Assembly (NCBI GenBank): GCA_017302135.1 | Contig: JAFLDZ010000022.1 | Span: forward strand, 1 to 59,514 | DNA: 59,514 nucleotides | DNA from: Lysobacterales bacterium | GTDB taxonomy: Bacteria > Pseudomonadota > Gammaproteobacteria > Xanthomonadales > Xanthomonadaceae | Reading direction: 5' to 3' | In this document: piece by piece, positions 42,056 through 51,187 of the stretch | Position numbering within the stretch: the first letter of the stretch is position 1 | Layout of the letters: the number at the start of each line of letters is the position of its first letter | Translations under genes and position numbers: made by a program | The notes under the pieces: model-generated | Seen by the model: the letters and a program-made list of their open reading frames with translations, nothing else | The model's database searches: none | Told to the model about the DNA's origin: nothing

Positions 42056-44782
42056 ATGGCCCGAAACCAAGACATCGATGACGATTCCGAGGACCGGGAC
42101 GACGATCATGAGGACGAGTCGCTCGACGAGGCCGGCGGCGAAGGCTCCGGCTGGCGTCGGCGGCTGAAAGGCTGGGTGCTGGTGGCGGTCGCCATCGGCA
42201 TGGGCTTTCTGATTCCCTACACCCTGTACCTGAATCATCAGGTCACGTTGCGCTTCGGCCAGCTGCGCTGGCAGGTCCCCACCCGCGTCTACGCCCGCCC
42301 GCTGCATCTCGCGCAGGGCATGGCGATGGACGCGCGCACCCTGAAGACCGAACTCGACGCCGCGTCCTATCGCGACGACGGCAGAGGCGAGCGCCCCGGC
42401 ACTTACGTCAGCAAGGGCGGCCGGTGGCGAATCGCCAACCGGGGCTATCAGGATGTCGGCGGGGCGATCGGCCCGAGCCGGATCGAAGTCACGGTATCCG
42501 GAGGCCGCGTGCTGTCGGTGCGCGACCTGCAGCGCAACCGCGCGGTGAAGTCCGCCAAGCTCGATCCGGCGCGGATCGCCACGCTGTACGGGCAGAAGCA
42601 GGAAGAGCGGCGGCTGGTGCGGATCGCCGAAGTGCCGCCGATGCTCACCGACAGCCTGCAGGCGGTGGAGGATCGCGATTTCGCGCGCCATATCGGCATC
42701 GACATGAGCGGCATGGCGCGCGCGCTGTTCCTGTGGGTGACCTCGTTCGGCGAGATCAAGCAGGGTGCCAGCACCCTGACCCAGCAGCTCGCGCGCTCCG
42801 GTCTGCTGGGCATCGGCAAGGAACAGACCTATACCCGCAAGTTCAACGAAATCCTCTACGCACTGATCATCGACGCCCGCTACGAAAAAGGCGTGATCCT
42901 GGAGGCTTATCTCAACCAGGTCGATCTCGGTCAACGCGGTTCGCAGGCGATCCACGGCTTCGCGTCGGGCGCCGAGTTCTATTTCGGCCGCCAGCTCGAC
43001 GACCTGAGCACCGAACAGATCGCCATGCTGATCGGACTGGTGAAGGGGCCGTCCTGGTACAACCCGCGCAAACAGCCGGTACGCGCGTTGCAACGGCGCA
43101 ACTGGGTGCTGGCCAAGATGCTGGAGACCGGGATCATCGACCAGAAGGAACACGACCGCGCGGTCAAGGCACCGCTGGGCGTGACCGATGTGCCGGGAAG
43201 CATGGTCGCGAACCGGTTTCCGGCCTATGTCGACCTGGTCCGCCGCCAGTTGGCGCGCGACTACTCCGAAGAAGAGCTGCAGGGTGCCGGTCTGACCGTG
43301 CTCACCAGCATGTCGCCGTCGGCACAGGCCTACGCGGAAGGCGCGGTCACCCGCACGATGAAATCGCTCGGCACCTCGCGCCGTCCGCCGCTGCAGGCGG
43401 GCGTGGTGGTCACCGATGTCCACACCGGTGAAGTGGTGGCGGTGATCGGCAGCCGCAGCTTCGACGAACACGGCTTCAACCGCGCGGTGCAGGCGCAGCG
43501 TCCGGTGGGATCGCTGCTGAAACCGTTCGTGTACCTGCTGGCGCTGGCGCAGCCGGACAAGTTTTCGCTGGCGACGCCGGTCGACGACTCGCCGGTCACC
43601 ATCACCCTCGACAACGGTAAACGCTGGAGCCCCCGCAACGCCGACGGACGCAGCCACGGCACCGTGCGTCTGATCGACGCATTGGCGCATTCCTACAACC
43701 AGTCGACGGTGCGGGTGGGCATGGCGGTGGGACCGCAGCGCCTCGGCGAGCTGCTGCGCACGCTGGCGGGGATCGACGCAGGCCGGAATCCTTCGCTGAT
43801 CCTCGGATCGCTCGACCAGAGTCCGTACGCGATGGCGCAGCTCTACCAGTTCCTCGCCTCCGGCGGCGAAATCCAGCCGTTGCACGCGGTGCGCGGCGTA
43901 CTCGACGCGAACGGCAAGGCGCTCAACCGCTACGACGACGCGCCCAAGCCGGCGCAGGCCGGCGATGCCGTCGCCGCACGTCTGGTGACCTCGGCCCTGC
44001 AGCAGGCGGTCAGCTCGGGCACCGGTCGTCAGCTGATCAGCGATGGCCTCGGTCGCCTGCAGCCCGCCGGCAAGACCGGCACCAGCAACGACAGCCGCGA
44101 CAGCTGGTTTGCCGGCTGGACCGGCGATCATCTCGCGGTGATCTGGGTCGGCAACGATCAGAACGCTTCGACCGGCCTCTACGGCGCCACCGGCGCGATG
44201 CGGGTGTGGTCGGGGTTGTTCTCGCGGCTGCCCAGCGCGCCGCTGCAGGTCAACAGCAAGGGCATCGATGTGCAGTGGGTCGCCGGTGCGCACAGCACCG
44301 ACCCGGGCTGCGCGGGCGCGCGCCGCCTCGGTTTCGTCGCGGGCTTCGCGCCGCCCTACCAGCCGTGTCTGCTCGCGGAACCCGACGGCAGCGAAGCGGT
44401 GGACGGCGAAGCCGCCGGAGAACAGCAGGGCTTCTGGAGCCGGATCTTCGGCCTGGGCGAGCGTGCCGCCGACAGCGGCGACGAAGAGGCGCAGCGTCGC
44501 CAGCAACAGCAGCGCGAAGCGCGCGAACAGCAGGAACGCCAGGACGCGGAAGACGAACGCTATCGCGAGCAGCAGGCGCGCGACGAAGAACGCATCCAGC
44601 GCGCGAACGATGCGCGGTACGCCGAACAGCGCGCCCGCGACGAGGCTTATCGCGAAGCGCGCGAACGCGAAGACCGCGAACGTCGCGAGCGCGAGGAAGA
44701 AGAACGCCGCGATCGCGAGCGTCGGGATCGACCGCAGGGCATGCTCGACCGGCATGATGCTGTCGAAGTGCGCAGCGCATGA
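42056..44782 (+). CDS. mrcB: Penicillin-binding protein 1b, bifunctional transglycosylase/transpeptidase
   Basis: 908 residues. An acidic cytoplasmic N-terminus precedes a membrane helix (about 38-58, LVAVAIGMGFLIPYTLYL). The UB2H-like region follows, then the GT51 domain with catalytic Glu205 in AVEDRDFARHIGID. The transpeptidase has Ser486 in GSLLKP, SYN at 546 and KTG at 673. The length exceeds the usual 770-840 because residues beyond about 805 form a highly charged Arg/Glu/Gln tail (for example QQREAREQQERQDAEDER), a probable long single or coiled helix in the periplasm. Its stop overlaps the lipoprotein start (ATGA). Confidence 0.95.
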   Translation: MARNQDIDDDSEDRDDDHEDESLDEAGGEGSGWRRRLKGWVLVAVAIGMGFLIPYTLYLNHQVTLRFGQLRWQVPTRVYARPLHLAQGMAMDARTLKTELDAASYRDDGRGERPGTYVSKGGRWRIANRGYQDVGGAIGPSRIEVTVSGGRVLSVRDLQRNRAVKSAKLDPARIATLYGQKQEERRLVRIAEVPPMLTDSLQAVEDRDFARHIGIDMSGMARALFLWVTSFGEIKQGASTLTQQLARSGLLGIGKEQTYTRKFNEILYALIIDARYEKGVILEAYLNQVDLGQRGSQAIHGFASGAEFYFGRQLDDLSTEQIAMLIGLVKGPSWYNPRKQPVRALQRRNWVLAKMLETGIIDQKEHDRAVKAPLGVTDVPGSMVANRFPAYVDLVRRQLARDYSEEELQGAGLTVLTSMSPSAQAYAEGAVTRTMKSLGTSRRPPLQAGVVVTDVHTGEVVAVIGSRSFDEHGFNRAVQAQRPVGSLLKPFVYLLALAQPDKFSLATPVDDSPVTITLDNGKRWSPRNADGRSHGTVRLIDALAHSYNQSTVRVGMAVGPQRLGELLRTLAGIDAGRNPSLILGSLDQSPYAMAQLYQFLASGGEIQPLHAVRGVLDANGKALNRYDDAPKPAQAGDAVAARLVTSALQQAVSSGTGRQLISDGLGRLQPAGKTGTSNDSRDSWFAGWTGDHLAVIWVGNDQNASTGLYGATGAMRVWSGLFSRLPSAPLQVNSKGIDVQWVAGAHSTDPGCAGARRLGFVAGFAPPYQPCLLAEPDGSEAVDGEAAGEQQGFWSRIFGLGERAADSGDEEAQRRQQQQREAREQQERQDAEDERYREQQARDEERIQRANDARYAEQRARDEAYREAREREDRERREREEEERRDRERRDRPQGMLDRHDAVEVRSA

Positions 44783-45363
44783 GTCGCCGTCTCCTCCTCT
44801 GCGCATGCGCGATCCTGCTTGCCGCCTGCAGCAGCGGTTCGCCGGTCCAGGAATGGCACGGTCCGTCTCCGGAACAACTGGTCGCCGGAATCCGCGCTGC
44901 CGGCGCGCCCGCACCGGGCGAACTGGACGTGCAGCCGCTGCGCGACCCGATGGTGGAGGACCTGCGCGTGCAGGCGACGCAGTTCGAACGCCAGCAGCGC
45001 TATGCCGATGCGGCCGTCGCGCTCGACAAGGCGCTCGCGCTTTCGCCCGAGGATCCGGCGCTGCTGCAGGAGCGCGCCGAAATCGCGGTCCTGCAGAAGG
45101 ATCTGGACAAGGCAGGCGCCCTCGCGAGCAACGCCTACGCGCTCGGCGCCAAGGTCGGCCCGCTGTGCCGGCGGCATTGGGCGACGATCCGTCAGCAGCT
45201 CGCGCTCCGCCAGCGCCGATTGGAGCTGCCTGAAGGCGGAAAGCGGCTGAAGCGCGACGCGATCGCACAATGGCAGCGAGATCAGTCCGACACCAATGTC
45301 GCCATCGCCGAAGCCGCGCGCCATCAGGCCGACTGCACGCTGACCGGCCCGCCGCGGTACTGA
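44779..45363 (+). CDS. TPR lipoprotein, probable PBP1b activator (LpoP-like)
   Basis: 194 residues. A lipoprotein signal (MSRRLLLCACAILLAACSS; lipobox LAAC, Cys17, next residues Ser-Ser favour outer-membrane sorting) is followed by a short linker and TPR-like helices (LRVQATQFERQQRYADAAVALDKALALSPEDPALLQERAEI in part). In Pseudomonas aeruginosa the TPR lipoprotein LpoP activates PBP1b and is encoded next to its gene. Overlap with mrcB by 4 nt supports the same partnership; function is inferred from fold and position. Confidence 0.82.
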   Translation: MSRRLLLCACAILLAACSSGSPVQEWHGPSPEQLVAGIRAAGAPAPGELDVQPLRDPMVEDLRVQATQFERQQRYADAAVALDKALALSPEDPALLQERAEIAVLQKDLDKAGALASNAYALGAKVGPLCRRHWATIRQQLALRQRRLELPEGGKRLKRDAIAQWQRDQSDTNVAIAEAARHQADCTLTGPPRY

Positions 45364-45367
45364 CGGC

Positions 45368-47506
45368 ATGCACAGGGCTTCCGATGTCCGCAGCGGCGAT
45401 CATGCCGTGGCCGACGATACGATACCGACGTCGCGTTCCGTGCTGGCCCGCGCGTGTCGCGATGCGCTCAGCGACGGCGGCGCGCTCGCGGTCAAGATCG
45501 AAGGCTTCGCGCCGCGCGGATCGCAGCAGCAGCTGTCGATGGCGATCGCCGAAACCGTCGAAGACCGTGCGGTGCTGCTGGCCGAAGCCGGCACCGGCAC
45601 CGGCAAAACCTTCGCCTATCTGGTTCCGGCGCTGCTGTCGGGATTGAAAACGATCGTGTCGACCGGCACCCGCGCGCTGCAGGACCAGCTGTATCACCGC
45701 GATCTGCCGCGCGTGCGCGATGCGCTCGGCGTCGGCATCAAGACATCGCTGCTGAAAGGCCGCGCCAATTACCTGTGCAAATACCGGCTGGAAAAAAGCA
45801 AGGGCGAACCCCGGTTCACTTCAAAGGAACAGATCACCCACTTCCAGCGCATCGTCGCCTGGAGCGGACGCACGCGGATGGGCGATCTGGCCGAACTCGA
45901 TGCGCTGCCCGAGGATTCGCCGCTGCTGCCGATGGTCACCTCGACCACCGACAACTGCCTCGGCAGCGAATGCCCGTTCTGGGACGACTGCTTCGTGGTG
46001 CAGGCGCGACAGCGCGCGCAGGCGGCGGATGTGGTCGTCGTCAATCATCATCTGCTGCTCGCCGATCTGGCGCTGAAGCAGGAAGGCTTCGGCGAAATCC
46101 TCCCCGGCGCGCAGGTGTTCGTGGTCGACGAGGCGCACCAGTTGCCCGAACTCGCCGCGCAGTTCTTCGGCGAAGGCCTGAGCGCGCGGCCGCTGGTGGA
46201 AGTGGCGCGCGATGCGCTGGCCGAATGCAAGACCACCACCGGCGCGCTGGCGGTGCTGCAGGCACCCGCACGGGAACTGGAAGAAGCCGCCCGCGATCTT
46301 CGCGTGGCGATGGAACCATTGCCGCCGCGCGGCACCCGCTGGCGGGCGATGCAGGAGCCCGGCGTATTCGATGCTCTGGGTGCGTTGGACGACGCGCTGT
46401 GCGCCTTCATCGACGCGCTGGCACCGCTGCGCGAATCCGCACCCGGCTTCGACAGCTGTCACGCGCGCGCGCTCGACAACCGCGCGCGCCTGCTGCGCTG
46501 GGCGCCGCCGGATTTCGCGCGGCGACGCGAATCCGCGGACGACGGGCATGGCGCGCAGCTGCACGCCGATCTGCCGATGCACGAGGGTGTCGTCGAACAC
46601 GAAGACGCATCGCAGGACAGCGACGATGCGACACCCGACACGCGCGCCTACGATGTGCGCTGGTACGAGCTGTCGCCGCGCGGCTTCCGCCTGCAGCGCA
46701 CGCCGCTGGATGTGTCCGGACCACTGCGCAACCATCGCGAACAATCGCGCGCCGCCTGGGTGTTCACCTCGGCGACGCTGGCGGTGGCCGGTGGCTTCGA
46801 TCATCTTTCCGTGCGTCTGGGGTTGGATAACCCGCGCACGCTGCTGGCGCCGAGTCCCTTCGACTGGCCGCATCAGGCGCTGTGCTATCTGCCGCAGCGC
46901 ATGCCTGAGCCGAGTTCCCGCGATTACACCAGCGCAGTGATCGATGCAGTGCGTCCGGTGCTCGAAGCCTCCGGCGGCCGTGCCTTCGTGCTGTTCGCCT
47001 CGCATCGCGCGCTGCGTGAAGCGGCCGAGCTGCTGCGCGGCGGACCGTGGCCGCTGTTCGTGCAGGGCGAAGCGCCGCGCTCGGTGCTGCTGCAGCGGTT
47101 TCGCGATTCCGGCAACGGCGTGCTGCTCGGCGCCGCGAGTTTCCGCGAAGGCGTGGACGTGGCCGGCGATGCGCTGAGCGTGGTCGTCATCGACAAACTG
47201 CCGTTCGCCGCGCCCGACGATCCGGTGTTCGAAGCGCGCCTGGACGCGATCCGGCGCGAAGGCGGCAACCCGTTCCGCGACGAGCAGTTGCCGCAGGCGG
47301 TGATCGCGCTGAAGCAGGGCGTGGGCCGCCTGATCCGCACCGAAACCGATCGCGGCGTGCTGGTGCTGTGCGACCCGCGACTGATCGGGAAATCCTACGG
47401 ACGCACCTTCCTCGACTCGCTGCCGCCGTTCGCACGCACGCGGTCGGTGGACGACGTGCGGGCGTTTTTTGGTAAAGCCGGCAATGGGGAACCGGCGTCG
47501 TCGTAG
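45368..47506 (+). CDS. ATP-dependent helicase of the DinG/YoaA (XPD-like Fe-S) family
   Basis: 712 residues. It is a 5'-3' superfamily 2 helicase acting on replication intermediates, R-loops or damaged DNA. Walker A EAGTGTGKTFAY and DEAH (VVDEAHQ) are present, and four Fe-S cluster cysteines lie between them (NYLCKY, NCLGSECPFWDDC). The C-terminal motor has GAASFREGVDV and QGVGRLIRTETDRGV. The length and Fe-S spacing favour the YoaA branch over classic DinG. It follows the lipoprotein gene by 4 nt. Its TAG stop is part of a GTAG palindrome. Confidence 0.93.
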   Translation: MHRASDVRSGDHAVADDTIPTSRSVLARACRDALSDGGALAVKIEGFAPRGSQQQLSMAIAETVEDRAVLLAEAGTGTGKTFAYLVPALLSGLKTIVSTGTRALQDQLYHRDLPRVRDALGVGIKTSLLKGRANYLCKYRLEKSKGEPRFTSKEQITHFQRIVAWSGRTRMGDLAELDALPEDSPLLPMVTSTTDNCLGSECPFWDDCFVVQARQRAQAADVVVVNHHLLLADLALKQEGFGEILPGAQVFVVDEAHQLPELAAQFFGEGLSARPLVEVARDALAECKTTTGALAVLQAPARELEEAARDLRVAMEPLPPRGTRWRAMQEPGVFDALGALDDALCAFIDALAPLRESAPGFDSCHARALDNRARLLRWAPPDFARRRESADDGHGAQLHADLPMHEGVVEHEDASQDSDDATPDTRAYDVRWYELSPRGFRLQRTPLDVSGPLRNHREQSRAAWVFTSATLAVAGGFDHLSVRLGLDNPRTLLAPSPFDWPHQALCYLPQRMPEPSSRDYTSAVIDAVRPVLEASGGRAFVLFASHRALREAAELLRGGPWPLFVQGEAPRSVLLQRFRDSGNGVLLGAASFREGVDVAGDALSVVVIDKLPFAAPDDPVFEARLDAIRREGGNPFRDEQLPQAVIALKQGVGRLIRTETDRGVLVLCDPRLIGKSYGRTFLDSLPPFARTRSVDDVRAFFGKAGNGEPASS

Positions 47507-47625
47507 GTCGGGCCCTGGCCCGACACCGCCGTCGATACGTTCGCACGATGCAATGATCGAACCCGCTCCGATCATCGTTCGCAGCAACCGGAAACATCGT
47601 AACGTCGGGCCAGGGCCCGACCTAC
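47503..47625. repeat. REPIN: inverted pair of GTAG palindromes
   Basis: First copy 47503-47524: GTAG, stem GTCGGGCC, loop CT, GGCCCGAC. Second copy 47604-47625 in opposite orientation: GTCGGGCC, loop AG, GGCCCGAC, CTAC. The 79 bp between them hold no gene. Two inverted REPs at this distance match the REPIN structure mobilised by RAYT transposases. The first copy supplies the helicase stop codon; the second ends 9 bp before tsaB. Confidence 0.88.
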
Positions 47626-47634
47626 AATACCTTC

Positions 47635-48363
47635 ATGAAAATTCTTGCCTTTGAACTGTCCACCGAAGCCTGCTCCGTCGCACTTTGGGTCGACGGCGAG
47701 GTGCGCGAGCGCTACGACATCGCCCCGCGCCGCCATGCCGAACTCGCGCTGCCGTGGGCGGAGGCGTTGCTCGCGGAAGCCGGCATCGCCCGTTCGCAGT
47801 TGGATGCCATCGCGGTCGGCCGTGGTCCCGGCGCGTTCACCGGCGTGCGTCTGGGCGTGGCGATCGCGCAGGGCATCGCGCTGGCGCTGGATCGTCCGGC
47901 GGTGCCGGTGTCCACGCTGGCGGCGCTCGCGATGCGCGCAGTGCTGCTGGGTGCGGGCGAGGGCGCTTCGGTGCTGGCTGCGATCGATGCGCGGATGAAT
48001 GAGGTCTACGCCGCGCGCTATGCGCTGACGACCGAACACGGCGCGCTGTGGCCGCAGCCCACTTCGGACGAACAGGTGCTTCCGCCCGATGCCGTAACGC
48101 TGCCGGAACATGGCGACGCGTGGTTCGGCGTCGGCACCGGATTCGGCGCGCTCGGTGGCGTGCTGCAGTCGCGCCTGCCGTCGGATTGGCGCGCGGTCGA
48201 TGCCGAAGCGCTGCCGCACGCCGCCGATGTCGTGCGCCTGGCGCATATCGCCCTGTTGCGGGGCGAGTCGGTCTCGCCGGAAAAACTCGAACCCGCTTAC
48301 CTGCGCAATCAGGTGGCGCTCACCCTCGTCGAACAGCAGGCGCGGCGCGCATCCCGTTCGTGA
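47635..48363 (+). CDS. tsaB: tRNA threonylcarbamoyladenosine biosynthesis protein TsaB
   Basis: 242 residues. TsaB pairs with TsaD and TsaE to make the t6A37 modification of ANN-decoding tRNAs. The ASKHA fold markers are MKILAFELSTEACSVAL, HAELALPWAEALL and AVGRGPGAFTGVRLGVA. The start is fixed by the conserved MKILA N-terminus. The REPIN between it and the helicase gene may separate transcription. The C-terminus ends in LEPAYLRNQVALT, as in the family. Confidence 0.96.
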   Translation: MKILAFELSTEACSVALWVDGEVRERYDIAPRRHAELALPWAEALLAEAGIARSQLDAIAVGRGPGAFTGVRLGVAIAQGIALALDRPAVPVSTLAALAMRAVLLGAGEGASVLAAIDARMNEVYAARYALTTEHGALWPQPTSDEQVLPPDAVTLPEHGDAWFGVGTGFGALGGVLQSRLPSDWRAVDAEALPHAADVVRLAHIALLRGESVSPEKLEPAYLRNQVALTLVEQQARRASRS

Positions 48364-48383
48364 TCGCAAAGGAATCGCCGCCG

Positions 48384-49535
48384 ATGAACGCTTCGATGCG
48401 TCTTGTTCTGCAGCGCGCGATGCTGGTCTGCGCGCTGCTGTCGACGTGGGTTTCCGGTCTCGCACAGGCGCAGACGCAGGTGTGGGAGGGCACGCTGGGC
48501 AAATCGTCGATCGTGGTGAAACTGGATGCGCCCGACGATGGCGGCGGCATCGCCGGCCAGTATTTCTATCGCAAACATCGTCATGGCATCGATCTGACCG
48601 GCGCCCGTGCGGCGGATGGCAGTCTCGCGCTGGAAGAACAGATCTACGTGCCCGGCGAAGACGCGCGTTCGACATGGGCCTTGAAGCCCGCGAGCGGCGA
48701 CACCGTCGTCGGCGAATGGGTCGGCAAGGGCAAGCGATTGCCGATCCGTCTGCGCAGGTCCTCGAGCGCGACGCTTCCGGAAACCGATGATCCCGGCCTG
48801 GCCGAATTGCGCGCGAACGATCCCTATCGCTTCCTGCAATTGCACGGGATGCCTCTGCAGGCCGGCAAGCTCGAAACCGTCGGCGATTACCGCCTGCAGT
48901 GGTGGCGCGAGCCGATCAGCGATGTCGAACTGTTCCGCGTGGTTTCCGGCTATCCGGCTGCGCAACTGCCGGCCGTCAATCTGGCGCTGGCGCGCGCGCA
49001 CTGGAAACAAGTCGAAAGTTTTCTCGACTGCACCGGCGCACCGCTGTCGGATCACGAATCGACCACGACCCTGCGCTACATCGGCCGCGACGCGCTCAGC
49101 GTGAGTCTGTTCGTCAGCTATTACTGCGGCGGCGCGCATCCGGATTTCGGCGACGGCCCGCTGAATCTCGATCCGCGCACCGGCCGCGAGCTGGCGCTTG
49201 AGGATGTGCTGTGGCTCGGGAAAGGCACGCCGCCGATTCGCGGCGATGACAACAATCAGGCGTGGTACGACTACCGCAACGAGGTGTTCGCGCCGTGGGT
49301 CGCCGTACAGATGAGCACGCTGTATCCGGAAGAATTCTCGGGTCAGGCCAGCGAAGACTGCAGCTACGAGATGGAAGACATCTGGGATTTTCCGACTTGG
49401 CACATCACCGAAAAAGGCGTGTATCTCGGCGCGATATTTCCGCGCGTGGGCCGGGTCTGCGACAACCCGGAGTGGTCGATCCTGCCTTGGGCCGTCGTCG
49501 ACAAACATCATGGCGCGGTGCGGATCAAGCCATGA
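48384..49535 (+). CDS. Secreted DUF3298-like protein
   Basis: 383 residues from ATG 48384 (AAAGGA upstream). Signal peptide: LVLQRAMLVCALLSTWVSGLAQA. The C-terminal half has the DUF3298 pattern seen in RsiV and lysozyme-binding proteins: SLFVSYYCGGAHPDFG followed by LNLDPRTGRELALEDVL and a final beta part. The N-terminal third (VWEGTLGKSSIVVKLD, GGIAGQYFYRKHRHGIDL) resembles small beta domains found before it in related proteins. Function is unknown; peptidoglycan or lysozyme binding is only a possibility. It lies 20 nt after tsaB. Confidence 0.8.
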   Translation: MNASMRLVLQRAMLVCALLSTWVSGLAQAQTQVWEGTLGKSSIVVKLDAPDDGGGIAGQYFYRKHRHGIDLTGARAADGSLALEEQIYVPGEDARSTWALKPASGDTVVGEWVGKGKRLPIRLRRSSSATLPETDDPGLAELRANDPYRFLQLHGMPLQAGKLETVGDYRLQWWREPISDVELFRVVSGYPAAQLPAVNLALARAHWKQVESFLDCTGAPLSDHESTTTLRYIGRDALSVSLFVSYYCGGAHPDFGDGPLNLDPRTGRELALEDVLWLGKGTPPIRGDDNNQAWYDYRNEVFAPWVAVQMSTLYPEEFSGQASEDCSYEMEDIWDFPTWHITEKGVYLGAIFPRVGRVCDNPEWSILPWAVVDKHHGAVRIKP

Positions 49536-49631
49536 CCGCATGGGCCGCATGACGGCATAGGTCATCAGTCACAGGAACTCCGGCGAGTCCCGGCCGGTCG
49601 ATGTTCGATCGACCCATCGCGAGGAGCACTG

Positions 49632-50261
49632 ATGATGACCCAGACACCACCGGCCGGAGACGAGAGCAGGAAGGTGCCGTTCTGGCGCGGCGAGTGGGCG
49701 TCCCTGGCGATGATGGTCCTGCTGCTGACCGTGACCCGGACTTCGCTGGCCAACCATTACCAGGTGCCCAGCGGCTCGATGGAACCGACGCTGATGCCCG
49801 GCGACCGGGTCGCGGTGAACATGATGGCCTACGGCCTGCGCGTGCCGTTCACCGATATCGAACTGATCGATCGCGGCGAACCGCAGCGCGGCGATGTGGT
49901 GGTGTTCAAATCGCCCGCCGACGGGACGCGTCTGATCAAACGGCTGGTCGCGGTCGGCGGCGATACCGTCGCGCTGATCGACGGCCGCCTGTGGATCGAC
50001 GGGCAGCCGCTGCAGGATGCGGAAACGGGCGATATCGAACATTTCGGCGCGCGCGACGTGCATCTGAACCTGCGCGACGGCGGCGGCCCGGATGTCGCCA
50101 CCAGCACGATTCCCGCAGGCATGGGGCTGGTGCTGGGCGACCATCGCGGCAACAGCGCGGACGGCCGTTACTTCGGACTGGTGCCGATGAAATCGCTCTA
50201 CGGCAAGGCGTCTGCGGTGTATTACCGCAGCGGCGAAGGCTTCGGCTGGACGCGGCTGTGA
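49632..50261 (+). CDS. lepB: Signal peptidase I, short single-membrane-helix form
   Basis: 209 residues. It cleaves signal peptides of exported proteins. There is one N-terminal membrane helix (about 22-40), unlike E. coli LepB, which has two. The Ser/Lys dyad is Ser49 (PSGSMEPTL) and Lys103 (RLIKRLVAVGGD); the box GDHRGNSADGRYFG is intact. A larger LepB in the lepA operon probably exists elsewhere, making this a second, specialised peptidase. GAGGAG precedes the start; ATG ATG allows 49632 or 49635. Confidence 0.94.
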   Translation: MMTQTPPAGDESRKVPFWRGEWASLAMMVLLLTVTRTSLANHYQVPSGSMEPTLMPGDRVAVNMMAYGLRVPFTDIELIDRGEPQRGDVVVFKSPADGTRLIKRLVAVGGDTVALIDGRLWIDGQPLQDAETGDIEHFGARDVHLNLRDGGGPDVATSTIPAGMGLVLGDHRGNSADGRYFGLVPMKSLYGKASAVYYRSGEGFGWTRL

Positions 50262-50271
50262 CCGCAGCAGC

Positions 50272-50297
50272 GTAGGTCGGGCCAGGGCCCGACCTAC
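50272..50297. repeat. Fully symmetric GTAG/CTAC palindrome overlapping the tonB stop
   Basis: A 26-bp perfect palindrome with a 2-nt AG centre: GTAG, GTCGGGCC, AG, GGCCCGAC, CTAC. Because both ends carry the head, it can be read as a REP in either direction. On the minus strand its TAG (50296-50294) is the stop codon of the tonB gene; on the plus strand it lies 10 nt after the lepB stop. Confidence 0.9.
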
Positions 50298-51184
50298 TCG
50301 TCGACCAACCCGCCGCCCGGCAGGAACTGCCAGGTGCGGACCACGTTGAGGATGTCCGGGTCTTCCGGCGTCTTCGGCAGCGGTGGGTAGGGTTCCGCCA
50401 GTTTCGCGATGCGCAGTGCGGCGTCGTCGAGCAGCGGAATGCCGCTGGACTGGACGATGTCGGCGCGTTCCACCGTGCCGTTGCGGCGGATACCGATATT
50501 GATGACCACGGTGCCCGCCAGCTGCCGCCGCCGCGCTTCGTCCGGGTAATTGAGGTTGCCCACGCGCTCGGCGCGGTCGACCCAGGCGCGCAGATAGTTG
50601 GCCCAGGCGTATTCCTGGGTGCTGGCCGAAATGAATTTGCGACTCGGGCGTTTGGCGTAGCGGGCCGAGCGCAGATGGATCTCGGCCGCCAGCCGCGCCA
50701 TCGCCATATCGTGCTCGATCTTCTGCGGCCCGACGCGCTGTGGGGTCTCCGTGGCTTTCTGGGCCCGGCTCGGGGCCGCCAGCCGGGTGTCGCTGTTCGG
50801 CGTGGCCACCACCCGCGCTTCGGGCGGCGGCGGCGGCGACGGCGACGGCGACTGCGCCCGCACCGCCTGCGGCGCCACCCCGGTTTCGGTCTGCGGCACC
50901 GTACCCGGCTGCGGATCGCGCGGCCGGCTGGCCTTGTCGTGCTCGCCGCCGCCCTGGTTGCTGGCCTGGGCGAGGAAATCCGCCTGCTTCTGGGTCAGCG
51001 GGCTCTGGGTCTGGGTCAGGATCACGTCCAGCATCGGCACCACCGGCGCCGCCCGCTCCAGCGCGAAGCCGACTCCCAGGATCAACAGCCCGTGGAACAG
51101 CAGCGACAGCACCAGGGTCGCCCCGAGGCGCTGGTCTTCGCCGATGACCGGCGGCGGGGGCAGGGCGGCGGCCGTCGCGGACAT
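50294..51184 (-). CDS. TonB family energy transducer
   Basis: 296 residues. It couples the proton motive force to outer-membrane receptors. One membrane helix (about 22-42, LVLSLLFHGLLILGVGFAL), a Gln/Pro/Ser-rich linker (PSPSPPPPPEARV), then a C-terminal TonB fold (NLNYPDEARRRQLAGTVVINIGI...GTVERADIVQSSGIPLLDDAAL). No exbB or exbD is adjacent. The order tonB-gshB-pilG matches tonB3 of Pseudomonas aeruginosa, which is needed for twitching motility, so a role in type IV pili rather than iron uptake is possible. It starts 3 nt after the gshB stop. Confidence 0.92.
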   Translation of the reverse strand: MSATAAALPPPPVIGEDQRLGATLVLSLLFHGLLILGVGFALERAAPVVPMLDVILTQTQSPLTQKQADFLAQASNQGGGEHDKASRPRDPQPGTVPQTETGVAPQAVRAQSPSPSPPPPPEARVVATPNSDTRLAAPSRAQKATETPQRVGPQKIEHDMAMARLAAEIHLRSARYAKRPSRKFISASTQEYAWANYLRAWVDRAERVGNLNYPDEARRRQLAGTVVINIGIRRNGTVERADIVQSSGIPLLDDAALRIAKLAEPYPPLPKTPEDPDILNVVRTWQFLPGGGLVDE

Positions 51185-51187
51185 CGG

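Noticed and set aside
41996..45697. 1233-residue open frame on the minus strand
   Set aside because: Antisense to mrcB and the lipoprotein gene, both of which have clear catalytic or lipobox motifs. Composition is Arg/His/Gln-rich, typical of a shadow frame.
47503..47625. CRISPR-like repeat pair
   Set aside because: Only two copies, in inverted orientation and palindromic; this is a REPIN, not a CRISPR array.
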